DNA from: an uncultured Chlorobiaceae bacterium
GTDB lineage: Bacteria > Bacteroidota > Chlorobiia > Chlorobiales > Chlorobiaceae
NCBI GenBank assembly: GCA_903851385.1
Contig: CAINOC010000072.1
Coordinates: forward strand, 1-46,991
Reading direction: 5' to 3'
Length of the DNA stretch: 46,991 bases
The notes beneath the pieces are model-generated. The model searched no databases. It worked only from the letters and a program-made list of their open reading frames with translations, and was not told the DNA's origin. How positions within the stretch are numbered: the stretch's first letter is position 1; every line of letters starts with the position of its first letter. Of the stretch, positions 19,604-28,098 are shown one piece after another. Made by a program: the position numbers and the translations under genes.

Positions 19604-21283
19604 ATGGAAGAAAACAGGGCGGATAGCTTTCTGCGCTTGATACAACGCTCGCAGCGCGGTCGCCTGAGGATTTACCTCGGGTACTGCGCCGGCGTAGGAA
19701 AAACCTACCAGATGCTGCTCGAAGCAAAGCGTCTTCTCGGACAAGGGGTCGATGTCGTTGTGGGTATTGTCGAAACACACGGCAGAAAAGAGACGGAAGC
19801 CCTGCTCGAAGGCCTTGATATCATTTCCCGGAAAAAGTTGACCTATCGGGGCATTGAAATTACGGAAATGGACATCGATGCCATTATAAAGCGTCATCCG
19901 GCAGTGATAATGGTCGACGAACTTGCCCATACCAATGTTCCTGGCTCCAGGAATGCGAAGCGGTATCAGGATGTCGAGGAGATTCTGGCGGCCGGGATTC
20001 ATGTGGTTTCGACACTCAACATCCAGCATCTGGAAAGCCTCTATGAAACCGTCGAGCAGGCCACCGGCGTCAAGGTCAAGGAGCGTTTACCCGACCGGAT
20101 GGTGATTCAGGCTGATCAACTGGTTAATATCGATATCGCAACGGATGACCTGTTGCAGCGCATGAAAGAGGGAAAAGTCTATATGGCAGGCAAGACTGAG
20201 TCGGCGCTCCTGAATTTTTTCAGGCAGGAAAATCTTGAACAGCTCAGAGAACTGACCCTTCGTGAGGTGGTTGCCCAAATCGACTCGAAGCGCAGCAGCC
20301 CCGAGCAGAATGAACCGTCAACCAGTCCGGATCAGGTTATGGTCTGCCTCAGTTCAAAGTCGGAAAACAGCGCGGCCTTGCTGCGATATGCTTCACGAAT
20401 CGCCGGCCGACTGAACCGCAACTGGTATGCCGTCTATGTCCAGAGCCTTTCAGAAAGCCCTGAAATGATCGATGCCGGCATCCAGCGCAAATTGTCTAAT
20501 ACTCTTGCCCTTGCCCAGCAGCTCGGAGCAACGGTTTTTACCTACAAGGGCAACGATTTTGTTTCAACCGTCCTTCAGTTCGCCAGAGAGTACAGAGTTG
20601 GCAATATTGTGGTCGGCAATTCAGGAAAACAGGTTCCCCTCTGGCACCGTTTGATCGGCAGGCGCAGTATCACCGAACGACTGATACAGGAGAGTCTCGG
20701 GATCACCATAATTGTTCCTGACATTCGCAGCCAGGATAATCTCCAAAAGAAAAAACGCGCCGCCGATTATCTCTCGGGTATTCCTTTCAATCTGCCGGGT
20801 AAACAGCCGCCGCCGGACGACAGGGAGAGTGCAATTGTTCAGGCCAATGTTCTGCTCTGGAATGAGGTGCTTGAAAAGGATGCTGCCATTCGGCAGTTGC
20901 TCGAAAAGCTTTGCACAACGCACTCCTCGATTCCTTTCGATTATGCATGGAGAGCGATACTCGAACGGGAAAAACAGGGCGTAACCTTTATCGGCGAAGA
21001 AATTGCCATACCCCATGCCCGGCTTGAAGGGATTGAATCTGCCGTTCTTGCCATCGGGGTCAGCAAGCTCGGAATTTATGATCCCGGATCCAACAATACA
21101 GCAACACTTATGTTTCTCATGCTCTCACCAGTCACTCAACCTGACAGCCACGTCAAGTTGCTCGGGATGCTCTGCAAAATGGCTGGTGACAGCCAGTGGC
21201 GCGCCTCCATGCGTCAAGCCGGCTCAGAAGAGGAGGTCATGCACATTATTCGATACTGGTTAGCTGAACAGAAAAAGAAATGA
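19604..21283 (+). CDS. KdpD N-domain/Usp/EIIA fusion without kinase
   Basis: A 559-residue soluble protein with three domains. Residues 19-230 are the KdpD sensor domain, with Walker A GYCAGVGKT (26-34) and VDELAHTNVPGSRNAKR (about 104-120). Residues 244-370 form a Usp domain. From about 405 to the end is a PTS EIIA type 2 domain with IAIPHARLEG, His471 being the expected phospho-acceptor. The four membrane spans, GAF and kinase domains of E. coli KdpD (895 residues) are missing. Shortened KdpD is known in cyanobacteria, but the EIIA fusion is unusual; in enterics a free EIIA-Ntr binds KdpD. It probably passes potassium, nucleotide or phosphotransfer signals to the KinB-type kinase. Its paralog is at 34048-35673. 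Confidence 0.92.
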   Translation: MEENRADSFLRLIQRSQRGRLRIYLGYCAGVGKTYQMLLEAKRLLGQGVDVVVGIVETHGRKETEALLEGLDIISRKKLTYRGIEITEMDIDAIIKRHPAVIMVDELAHTNVPGSRNAKRYQDVEEILAAGIHVVSTLNIQHLESLYETVEQATGVKVKERLPDRMVIQADQLVNIDIATDDLLQRMKEGKVYMAGKTESALLNFFRQENLEQLRELTLREVVAQIDSKRSSPEQNEPSTSPDQVMVCLSSKSENSAALLRYASRIAGRLNRNWYAVYVQSLSESPEMIDAGIQRKLSNTLALAQQLGATVFTYKGNDFVSTVLQFAREYRVGNIVVGNSGKQVPLWHRLIGRRSITERLIQESLGITIIVPDIRSQDNLQKKKRAADYLSGIPFNLPGKQPPPDDRESAIVQANVLLWNEVLEKDAAIRQLLEKLCTTHSSIPFDYAWRAILEREKQGVTFIGEEIAIPHARLEGIESAVLAIGVSKLGIYDPGSNNTATLMFLMLSPVTQPDSHVKLLGMLCKMAGDSQWRASMRQAGSEEEVMHIIRYWLAEQKKK

Positions 21284-21359
21284 AGTGCCAGTTTTGTTAA
21301 CACATTACAGAATAACAGAATACACTAAATTTTGCTTTAAATGTTAACATGGAGGAAAG

Positions 21360-21587
21360 ATGTCAAAGGAACAGGTAATAGCGTGGTGGGAAACTCAATC
21401 ATTTCCTGAAAGGTGGCGTGTTGATGTTTTGAAAGAAAATAGCGAAGGCGAGTTTGCGGTAGTCCTCAAAAGCGGAAGCCCCGATTTCCCTGTCAAAGTC
21501 GAGGAGTTTGGGCCGTTTGAAGAGGACACATTAATTTATTCTCTTAAGACCACCTTCCCTTCTGCGGAAATCTGCTTGAAGTTTTGA
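21360..21587 (+). CDS. Small protein of unknown function (copy 1)
   Basis: A 75-residue protein I do not recognise. It is clearly paralogous to the product of 22229-22459: both share WRV..LK, S.SP.FPV.V..FGP..ED and a C-terminal FP.(A/S).I. GGAGG lies 5 nt before the ATG. The upstream gap contains an inverted TGTTAAC repeat (about 21296-21303 and 21342-21348) and a TAAATTTTGC element like the one near kdp. Position next to kdp and a P-II gene suggests a signalling or stress role; nothing more can be said. Confidence 0.7.
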   Translation: MSKEQVIAWWETQSFPERWRVDVLKENSEGEFAVVLKSGSPDFPVKVEEFGPFEEDTLIYSLKTTFPSAEICLKF

Positions 21588-21720
21588 GATGATTTTTATT
21601 CATATGTTACTGGGAAAGATAGGGTATCCCTATCAAACCAGCTGCAACTAACTGGTTGGATGAAATGACCTCATAAGGCGAGTTCCAAGGTTTTTAAGAA
21701 CTCGCCTCACCATAGGATTC

Positions 21721-22125
21721 CTAACGTTGAGCAGCTGCTGATGATTCATGGAAATCATATGCATGTAATGATGAGTCTTTAATGAACAGTGACTCATCAC
21801 CGCTTTCACCAGTCCGGATTCTGTAGGCTCCTGTAATCTCCGACACAAAAATCTTTCCGTCTCCGACCTCTCCGGTCTGGGCATGCTTTAAAATACACGT
21901 GATTGTTTTCTCCATATTAATGTCGCGCACAACGATTGATAGTAATCGCCTGGAAATGAGCGATGTCTCTCTGATACACCCCCGATAGATTTCCTTTTTG
22001 AATTTCGTGTCATTACCCTGGCCTGTAACGTCCCACCAAGAAAAGAAATCAACATCAATCTCATGGAGAGCTTGCTTCAACTCTTCATACTTGCTTGCCC
22101 GAATGATAGCCTCAATTTTTTTCAT
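21721..22125 (-). CDS. Atypical P-II family signalling protein
   Basis: A 134-residue P-II protein. The N-terminus is MKKIEAIIRASKYEELKQAL; TGEVGDGKIFV fits the P-II C-terminal signature exactly and AYRIRTGESGDESLF follows. YRG (Tyr47) matches the tyrosine modified in GlnB, but the T-loop is short and changed, with a WW pair ahead of it and none of the usual GRQKG stretch. About 20 residues extend past the normal C-terminus. The ATG at 22125 fits the family; a TTG at 22155 is open but less likely. It lies 103 bp after a gene with a sigma-54 promoter on the same strand. P-II proteins sense ATP/ADP and 2-oxoglutarate; the partner here is unknown. Confidence 0.85.
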   Translation of the reverse strand: MKKIEAIIRASKYEELKQALHEIDVDFFSWWDVTGQGNDTKFKKEIYRGCIRETSLISRRLLSIVVRDINMEKTITCILKHAQTGEVGDGKIFVSEITGAYRIRTGESGDESLFIKDSSLHAYDFHESSAAAQR

Positions 22126-22228
22126 GGTTTTATTTTGGTTTGGTTTTAACAACAAGATTTAGTCCTGATCAAAACAGTTAAAAAAATCGGTATGCCTTCG
22201 CTCAATCAATCTTACCCGGAACTCTCCC

Positions 22229-22459
22229 CTATTCAAGTTCGATTTGGATTTTAGAATGGGGGAATTCAGCTCTGAGCGCATTGAGTAAAAGGTCCTCCTG
22301 AATAGGCCCAAATTGATCAACATTTACGGGGAAGTAGGGACTTTCACTTCCGTATACAAACTCATATTTTCCGCAGGGGCTTTTTTTCAGATACTCAACA
22401 CGCCACCCTTCTCTATCCCCAAGAGTTCCCCACCGAACAAGAATCAAATCATCTGTCAT
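22229..22459 (-). CDS. Small protein of unknown function (copy 2)
   Basis: A 76-residue paralog of the protein at 21360, sharing WRV.YLK, SESPYFPVNVDQFGP, EDLL and FPHSKI. AAGGAGG lies 5 nt before the ATG at 22459, which decides this start over an upstream in-frame ATG at 22498. A -24/-12 promoter (22507-22523) lies about 50 bp upstream. The gene precedes the P-II gene on the same strand, so the two are probably cotranscribed. Confidence 0.72.
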   Translation of the reverse strand: MTDDLILVRWGTLGDREGWRVEYLKKSPCGKYEFVYGSESPYFPVNVDQFGPIQEDLLLNALRAEFPHSKIQIELE

Positions 22460-22506
22460 ATTGCCTCCTTGTTTCACCGATTCTTTATCTGAAGCCACAT
22501 TTAATT

Positions 22507-22523
22507 ATGCAACTCTCATGCCA
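22507..22523 (-). promoter_or_regulatory. Sigma-54 (-24/-12) promoter of the P-II operon
   Basis: On the minus strand TGGCAT, 5 nt, TTGCA. Both GG and GC are at the invariant spacing. Transcription would start near 22495, about 36 nt before the ATG at 22459. This is the best -24/-12 match I found in the window, and it links the P-II gene to NtrC-class regulators, possibly those encoded nearby. Confidence 0.7.
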
Positions 22524-22678
22524 ATGAAATTTTTGCTGAATAACAAGCACTTGGCAGCAATCAATAAGCCCCAGTGACTGCATATTTCAATTTTGTGCTG
22601 TTTGGCAGGGTGCATTATTCAATCCAGCCATAGAGAGCGGTTTATTATCCAGAAGGGATAAGAGGCTGAAAAACTCAC

Positions 22679-22719
22679 TTGACTATGGATATATTTTGTT
22701 ATAACATGTGGTATAACAA
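22679..22719 (+). promoter_or_regulatory. Promoter and operator of the toxin-antitoxin pair
   Basis: TTGACT (22679-22684) and TATAAC (22700-22705) form a sigma-70-like promoter with a 15-bp gap. An inverted repeat, TTGTTATA/TATAACAA (22696-22719), overlaps the -10 box and lies 17 bp ahead of the antitoxin ATG. An autoregulatory operator at this place is typical of toxin-antitoxin operons. An AGGGAGG ribosome binding site follows. Confidence 0.6.
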
Positions 22720-22736
22720 AACAGGGAGGCAGAGTT

Positions 22737-22958
22737 ATGCGTGCTACAGTAACAAAGATTGGTAATTCAACAGGTGTTATCCTGCCTAAGGCAGCAGCTG
22801 ATCGCCTTAAGGTAAAGCAAGGGGACGTCGTATTTTTAACGGAAACGCCGACAGGATACACAGTAACCCCCTACGATCCGGAATTTGCAGCGCAAATGGA
22901 GGCAGCCCGCCAGGGCATGACAGAATACCGGAACGCTCTCCATGAGCTTGCCAAATGA
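22737..22958 (+). CDS. AbrB/MazE-type antitoxin
   Basis: A 73-residue protein. Residues 1-45 are a swapped-hairpin AbrB/MazE DNA-binding domain (VTKIGNSTGVILPKAAADRL, VKQGDVVFLTETPTGYTV). The C-terminal part (EFAAQMEAARQGMTEYRNALHELAK in part) should bind and block the toxin. The stop overlaps the toxin start as ATGA. Doc-type toxins are commonly paired with Phd; an AbrB-type partner is a known alternative. A decayed copy of its 3' part lies at 25066-25110. Confidence 0.88.
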   Translation: MRATVTKIGNSTGVILPKAAADRLKVKQGDVVFLTETPTGYTVTPYDPEFAAQMEAARQGMTEYRNALHELAK

Positions 22959-23350
22959 CTTGGCGCTGGCTTCTGGATGAGGTAGTCATTGCCATACATG
23001 ACGAACAAATTGCAGTGCACGGCGGAAGCCCCGGCATTCGGGATGCCGGTCTTTTGTCCTCTGCCCTTGCTCGCCCCAAACAGAAAGCAAATTACGGAGA
23101 TTCGTCCCTCTTTGATTTGGCCGCAGCCTATGCCTATGGCATTATTCGTAACCATCCTTTTGTGGACGGAAACAAACGCACAGGGTTTCTTGCTGCCTAT
23201 GTGTTTCTACACATTAACGGATGGGAACTGAGGTCAAGTGAAGTCGAAGCTGTTAATACGGTTATGGATTTGGCGGCAGGTGAAATGGATGAACCCGGTT
23301 TTTCTAACTGGCTTAAAGACAAGTCCGTTATTCGGGCTGCTCGGGAATAA
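22955..23350 (+). CDS. Doc-type (Fic family) toxin
   Basis: A 131-residue death-on-curing toxin. The Fic-fold motif is complete, HPFVDGNKRTGF at residues 67-78, with the catalytic His67 and phosphate-binding residues. N-terminal features HGGSPGIRDAGLLSSALARP are typical of Doc. Doc of phage P1 phosphorylates elongation factor Tu and halts translation. It is translationally coupled to its antitoxin. A fragment resembling its 3' end reappears near 25115-25133. Confidence 0.9.
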   Translation: MTWRWLLDEVVIAIHDEQIAVHGGSPGIRDAGLLSSALARPKQKANYGDSSLFDLAAAYAYGIIRNHPFVDGNKRTGFLAAYVFLHINGWELRSSEVEAVNTVMDLAAGEMDEPGFSNWLKDKSVIRAARE

Positions 23351-23415
23351 GAAGGAAACAATGGTAGTGTTGTAATACATCCTCTGCAATTTTTGAATCT
23401 CTTAACGATCTCTTT

Positions 23416-24625
23416 TTGATTCGTTTCCTGAAAAAAGGTGAAATCCAAGAACGGGGATTTGCGGAATTCATTTCCCTGACTGCGATGATGATGTCGCTGG
23501 TCGCACTCTCCGTCGATACCATGCTGCCCGCCCTCTCAGAAATAGGCCGTGATCTTGGAGTCACCGACAACAACAGCTCACAGCTCATCATCTCCCTGTT
23601 TTTTTTCGGAATGGCTTCCGGACAACTGCTCTACGGCCCGGTGTCAGACAATACAGGGCGCAAACAGGCTATTTATCTGGGTTACGGCCTTTTCATAACC
23701 GGGTGCCTGCTTTCGCTCGTCGCCACTACCCTGCCTGTCATGCTGGCAGGGAGATTACTGCAGGGATTCGGAGCGGCTGGCCCCCGCATTGTCTCGGTCG
23801 CAATTGTCCGCGACCAATACGAGGGCAGAGCCATGGCCCGCGTCATGTCATTCGTGATGACGGTTTTCATCATCGTACCCATTATAGCCCCGACCCTCGG
23901 ACAGGGTATGCTCTATCTTGCAGGATGGCGTGCCATCTTCGCTTCGTTTCTCATTCTGGCTCTGCTCTCGCTTGTCTGGTTCGCCCTCCGTCAGCCCGAA
24001 ACTTTGGCGAAAGAACAAAGAATTCCGTTCTCGATCAGCCGGATCATCGGTACCATGATGACAATTTTCTGCAACCGCAGCGCAATCGGCTATACGGTAA
24101 CCGCCGGTCTTGTATTCGGCTTTTTTCTCGGCTACCTCAATTCAGCACAGCAGATTTTTCAGGAATTATATGCACTCGGAGCAGCATTCCCCTACTATTT
24201 CGCCTTTCTTGCCCTCTCAATAGGCTGCGCATCACTATTCAACGCAAGGTTTGTGCTTCACCACACCATGCAGTCCCTTTCAAAACGCGCCCTCATTTCC
24301 ATCAGCGCCCTCTCAGCCGGATTCTTTCTACTCGCCCTCTGGAATCCACGGACATCCCCCACTCTGGACCCTCATGGCATACCTCTTCGCAACGTTTTTC
24401 GGCACCGGAATACTCTTCGGCAACCTCAACGCCCTCGCAATGGAGTCCCTCGGAAAAATCGCCGGTATCGGAGCCGGCGTTGTAGGCTCCCTCTCAACCT
24501 TCATCTCCCTCATAGCAGGAACCGCAATCGGTCAGTGCTACAACGGAACCGTCCTCCCTCTCACAGCAGGTTTTTTCATACTCAGCCTGGCATCCCTCGC
24601 CGCTATGCGATGGGCAGAAAAATAA
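23416..24625 (+). pseudogene. Bcr/CflA-type MFS transporter, frameshifted
   Basis: The N-terminal part is a drug-efflux major facilitator of the Bcr/CflA type, with membrane segments and motifs such as LYGPVSDNTGRKQAI and LLQGFGAAGPRIVSVAIVRD. At a C5 run (24356-24360) the frame is lost: the original frame continues into an Arg/Pro-rich tail to 24630, while the +1-shifted frame carries the proper last two membrane spans (LMAYLFATFFGTGILFGN to AMRWAEK, ending 24625). Removing one C restores the gene. It may be a true inactivating frameshift or a sequencing error. The start is a TTG without a clear ribosome binding site. Confidence 0.82.
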
Positions 24626-24661
24626 TCTGACAACACCCCAAGCACGGCTAACCGTCGAAAC
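24407..24661 (+). repeat. Direct repeat copy A (3' end of the MFS gene)
   Basis: This 255-bp segment, from the penultimate membrane span of the MFS gene to 36 bp beyond its stop, is repeated in the same orientation at 25134-25390 with scattered differences. Copy A is the one still attached to the gene. Confidence 0.88.
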
Positions 24662-24769
24662 AAATTACGATTGTAATGGGCTTTTTCTGAAATGCAGAAA
24701 AAAACAACATCTTGAAACATTGTATCCCAGCAGAAAGTATACCAAAGATTATAAATTAAGAGGGAAGTT

Positions 24770-25051
24770 ATGAGCGACTATAATGATAAAGAACTTCTTG
24801 ATTCAATTGAATCTGGAGAATGGCAATCAGTAAATAATTTTGATGAAATTAAAACAAAATTCATGACGGCTGCATCAGAAACAGCCTTAAAAGATTACAG
24901 GATCAATGTCAGGATTTCTAAACGAGATGTTGAGGTATTAAAAACCAAGGCATTGGAAGAAGGGATCCCATATCACACACTCGTTACCAGTATTTTACAT
25001 AAATATGTAACTGGAAAATTGACGGATGTGAGCAAAAAAAATCTTACCTGA
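24770..25051 (+). CDS. CopG-type antitoxin, apparently orphan
   Basis: A 93-residue protein with an acidic N-terminal half (ELLDSIESGEWQSV) and a ribbon-helix-helix half (YRINVRISKRDVEVLKTKALEEGIPYHTLVTSILHKYV), as in CopG/BrnA-like antitoxins. AGAGGGAAG precedes the ATG. No toxin gene adjoins: upstream is the end of the MFS gene, downstream the decayed duplicate. Lower GC than its neighbours suggests separate acquisition. It lies between the two copies of the repeat. Confidence 0.78.
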   Translation: MSDYNDKELLDSIESGEWQSVNNFDEIKTKFMTAASETALKDYRINVRISKRDVEVLKTKALEEGIPYHTLVTSILHKYVTGKLTDVSKKNLT

Positions 25052-25065
25052 TATCCCGCTGAACC

Positions 25066-25133
25066 GAATTTGCAGAGCAAATGGAGGTAGCCCGTCGCGG
25101 CATGTCAAAAAAGTTTATTATTCGGATCGCACG
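25066..25133 (+). pseudogene. Decayed antitoxin and toxin fragments
   Basis: Bases 25066-25110 match the antitoxin gene at 22881-22925 (GAATTTGCAG, CAAATGGAGG, GGCATG shared). The following stretch (about 25115-25133) resembles the 3' end of the toxin gene (TTATTCGG, then a CGGGAATA junction). The copied MFS end begins at that junction. This is what remains of a duplicated antitoxin-toxin-MFS segment after internal deletions. Confidence 0.68.
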
Positions 25134-25390
25134 GGAATACTCTTCGGCAACCTCAACGCCCTCGCAATGGAGTCCCTCGGAAAAATCGCCGGTATCGGAG
25201 CCGGAGTTTTAGGCTCCCTCTCAACCTTCATCTCCCTCATAGCAGGAACCGCAATCGGTCAATGCTACAACGGGACTGTCCTCCCTCTCATAACTGGATT
25301 TTTCATACTCAGCCTGGCATCCCTCGCCGCTATGCGATGGTCAGAAAAATAAACTGACAAAACATCCCCGGCACGGCTTACCGTCGAAAC
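25134..25390 (+). pseudogene. Duplicated 3' end of the MFS transporter gene
   Basis: Copy B of the direct repeat. An open frame from 25167 to 25352 encodes the last two membrane spans (MESLGKIAGIGAGVLGSLST to AMRWSEK) but lacks the rest of the transporter. It is probably not functional. Confidence 0.85.
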
Positions 25391-25569
25391 AGCAAGAAGC
25401 AAGTAAGGTCGCACACCAAAGACAGCAGCGGATGATCTATTCGAGCGGATGGAAAAGAAGTTGAGCAAAAATAATAAAAAGCAGCATCGTTGAGATTAGC
25501 TAGATACCCCGTAACAACCATCAAAACCCCAATCAGACAGCTCCCTGGTCGAGTTTTACTCCATTGGCG

Positions 25570-27963
25570 TCAAGAGAGCTTATCATGAAATACAGTTATA
25601 CAATTTCCTCCATCTCTCTTTGACTTGTACATTGCAATGTCTGCATGCTTCATCAACGATAGCTCTTCCCGACCATGATTGGGGAACACGGCGATACCCA
25701 TGCTGCATGAAATATTGATGGTATGCCCTTCTATTTCGAATGGCTTCTTTAATGCGGACAGGATTTTTTCTGCAGTTGCAACAGCATTCGAAATTTCAGC
25801 AATATGGGGTAGCAACACAACAAACTCATCGCCACTGAGGCGAGCAAGAGAATCCCCGCCTCTTTGCAATTTTTCGCTTGTTCGGCTTGCTACCTCTTTC
25901 AGTAATAAATCACCGATATAATGGCCAAATGTATCATTAACCTCTTTGAACTTATCGAGATCAAATAGCATCAATGCTGCCATTGTTCTGTTCCGTTGAC
26001 CTTGGGCAAGAGCCTGAGTTATCCGGTCAGAGAGAAGACGACGATTTGGAAGACCTGTCAAAGAATCATGCATGGCAAGATCTTCAATAACAAAGTTCTG
26101 CTCCTTCAATAGTTCATTCTTTTTGTCAGCAATTTTTTTAGCGACAATATCCCAGGCGATATCTGCAAGGGTCGACACCCATTTGACATCATCCTCATCA
26201 TACTCAGTGCACTTGTTGCCAACCCCGACAATCGCAACGACTTTATCATCACGCAAAACAGGGACAACCACTTCACGTTTGACTTCGGCCTGAGCTTCGG
26301 GCATCCCTTTGCGACATTGGAGTGATGCAGAATCATTATGAATAAAAGCTTTCCGTTCGCGCAGAGCATCGGCCAATAAACCAACCTGATCGACAGGATA
26401 GTGCTGAATCTCGCTTGTCGCTTTGCACATATTCCTTTTGGTGTTGGTTGACCATGCCTGCAAGGAGAGTGTTGTCTGGTCTTCGGCTACAAAATGGAAG
26501 CGACTGATGGAGCTTTTGGTCAATCGTTCGGCCACATCAAGTGTCATTTGCAGCAGTTCTCCTATAGAATGAGTTGCTTCCATAGTAATGAGAGAAAAAC
26601 GGAAAGAGGTGACAGTTTCGTATTGCTTGCGTTCTGTGATGTCATGAATAATTGAATAGAGAAGAGTCTTTCCAGAGATCTCTATCTTGCTGCTGAACAC
26701 ATCAACATCACGAATAGAGGCGTTTGCTCTCCGGTGCCTGAATGAAAAATGATTTTTTTCGCCTGATCTGCTTTGCTCCATGCCTGCCATGGTCTCTGCA
26801 GGAGAGAGTGAATTGATTTCCTGTACGTGCATCCTGCGGAGTTGTTCAATTGGCCATCCATAAAATATTGCTGCTGCCGGGTTGGCATCAACAATCATAC
26901 CATCCTCCGGATCAGTGATCAGCATCACGGTATGATGGTTCTGAAACAAGGCTTTGTATCTCGTTTCGCTTTTCCGCAAATTTTCAACCCCTATCCGCGT
27001 TGCCTCTCTGGTGCGCAATACCGTAATTGCATAGGCCAGATTGTCCACAAGAGTTGTGAGCAGCTCCATCTCCATTGCATCAAAGGCATCTGGATGAGAG
27101 GAATAAACCGTTACTGCGCCAAACGACTTATTTCCTGCTTTCAAAGGTAAGCCAACAACAGAGGTGTAACCGCGTTGTGTCGCATCCATACGCCAGGGCT
27201 CGAATAGCGGATCGTTAAGTATATTACGGGTAAGCGATGGTTTTCCCTTACGGATTGCGGTTCCTGTCGGGCCGCGTCCACGGTCAACATTTGCCCAAGA
27301 GACCTTCATGCGACTCCGATAACCTTCGTCAAAACCAGCATGAGCAACAGGGTTAACACTTTTTGCCTTGTCCTGTTCCGCATAACCCACCCATACCATC
27401 CGATAACCACCGATTTCAACGATGATGCGGCAAATTGCATCCAACAATTCCACTTCATTACGTGCATGAAGAATTATCTCATTACATTTACCCAACAACT
27501 GAAGTTTGCGGTTTGACCAGATAAGGAAGTTTGCTGACTTCTTGCTCTCGGTGATGTCGGTTCCGAGACCAATTATGTATGTATCATTGTCAATGACCAC
27601 CTTTTTACCTCTCAATTGAAACCAACGGAATTCCGGACCACCTCTGACAAGAATCCTAACTTCGATAGAATTCTCAACGCCGTTCATAACATCCGAAATT
27701 GTTTCTTTTAGAAACATACGGTCATCTGGATGAACAGCTTTTAAAGCATTGTTGGGAGCCCTCTCTTTCCCTGATTCACTCATTATTAAACCACTAAGAA
27801 CATTGTTCCACATGACAAACTCTCCGTTGGCATCGAACAAATAGAATATACCCGGGAGTGAATTGATAATGGTTTTAATGAGATTCTGCTTATCACCCGC
27901 TCCGTTCTGTTTTACCTGCGTGGTTCGAGCGGAATCTGAAATGCCATTCTTTTTACGGGGCAT
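25570..27963 (-). CDS. PAS/GAF/GGDEF diguanylate cyclase
   Basis: A 797-residue cytoplasmic sensor, expected to make cyclic di-GMP. Domains in order: PAS (about 25-140, ending DITESKKS), GAF (about 150-315), a second PAS (about 330-450, ending DITERKQ), a second GAF (about 465-625), and GGDEF (about 635-795). The active-site motif is SGDEF rather than GGDEF, a substitution found in some active enzymes. The RGGD inhibitory site lies five residues ahead of it. No membrane span is seen. A receiver-domain remnant lies just upstream. Confidence 0.92.
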   Translation of the reverse strand: MPRKKNGISDSARTTQVKQNGAGDKQNLIKTIINSLPGIFYLFDANGEFVMWNNVLSGLIMSESGKERAPNNALKAVHPDDRMFLKETISDVMNGVENSIEVRILVRGGPEFRWFQLRGKKVVIDNDTYIIGLGTDITESKKSANFLIWSNRKLQLLGKCNEIILHARNEVELLDAICRIIVEIGGYRMVWVGYAEQDKAKSVNPVAHAGFDEGYRSRMKVSWANVDRGRGPTGTAIRKGKPSLTRNILNDPLFEPWRMDATQRGYTSVVGLPLKAGNKSFGAVTVYSSHPDAFDAMEMELLTTLVDNLAYAITVLRTREATRIGVENLRKSETRYKALFQNHHTVMLITDPEDGMIVDANPAAAIFYGWPIEQLRRMHVQEINSLSPAETMAGMEQSRSGEKNHFSFRHRRANASIRDVDVFSSKIEISGKTLLYSIIHDITERKQYETVTSFRFSLITMEATHSIGELLQMTLDVAERLTKSSISRFHFVAEDQTTLSLQAWSTNTKRNMCKATSEIQHYPVDQVGLLADALRERKAFIHNDSASLQCRKGMPEAQAEVKREVVVPVLRDDKVVAIVGVGNKCTEYDEDDVKWVSTLADIAWDIVAKKIADKKNELLKEQNFVIEDLAMHDSLTGLPNRRLLSDRITQALAQGQRNRTMAALMLFDLDKFKEVNDTFGHYIGDLLLKEVASRTSEKLQRGGDSLARLSGDEFVVLLPHIAEISNAVATAEKILSALKKPFEIEGHTINISCSMGIAVFPNHGREELSLMKHADIAMYKSKRDGGNCITVFHDKLS

Positions 27964-28017
27964 GGTTATTCAAATTCAAGGTTTATGCCTTGCCAATCCC
28001 TTTGTAACATAGAGGGG

Positions 28018-28098
28018 TTAGCGGTTGAGCAACTTATGTATCAGCTCAAGCAACTCACGTTTGTTGATTGGTTTTTTGATAAAGCGTTCACTCCTCAT
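28018..28098 (-). pseudogene. C-terminal remnant of a response-regulator receiver domain
   Basis: A 26-codon frame whose product includes RFIKKPINKRELLELIHK. It has the conserved KP pair and the closing helix of a receiver domain. The rest of the domain is absent, replaced by the 3' end of the SDR gene, whose stop overlaps the first codon. It looks like the truncated end of a regulator that once preceded the GGDEF gene. Confidence 0.65.
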
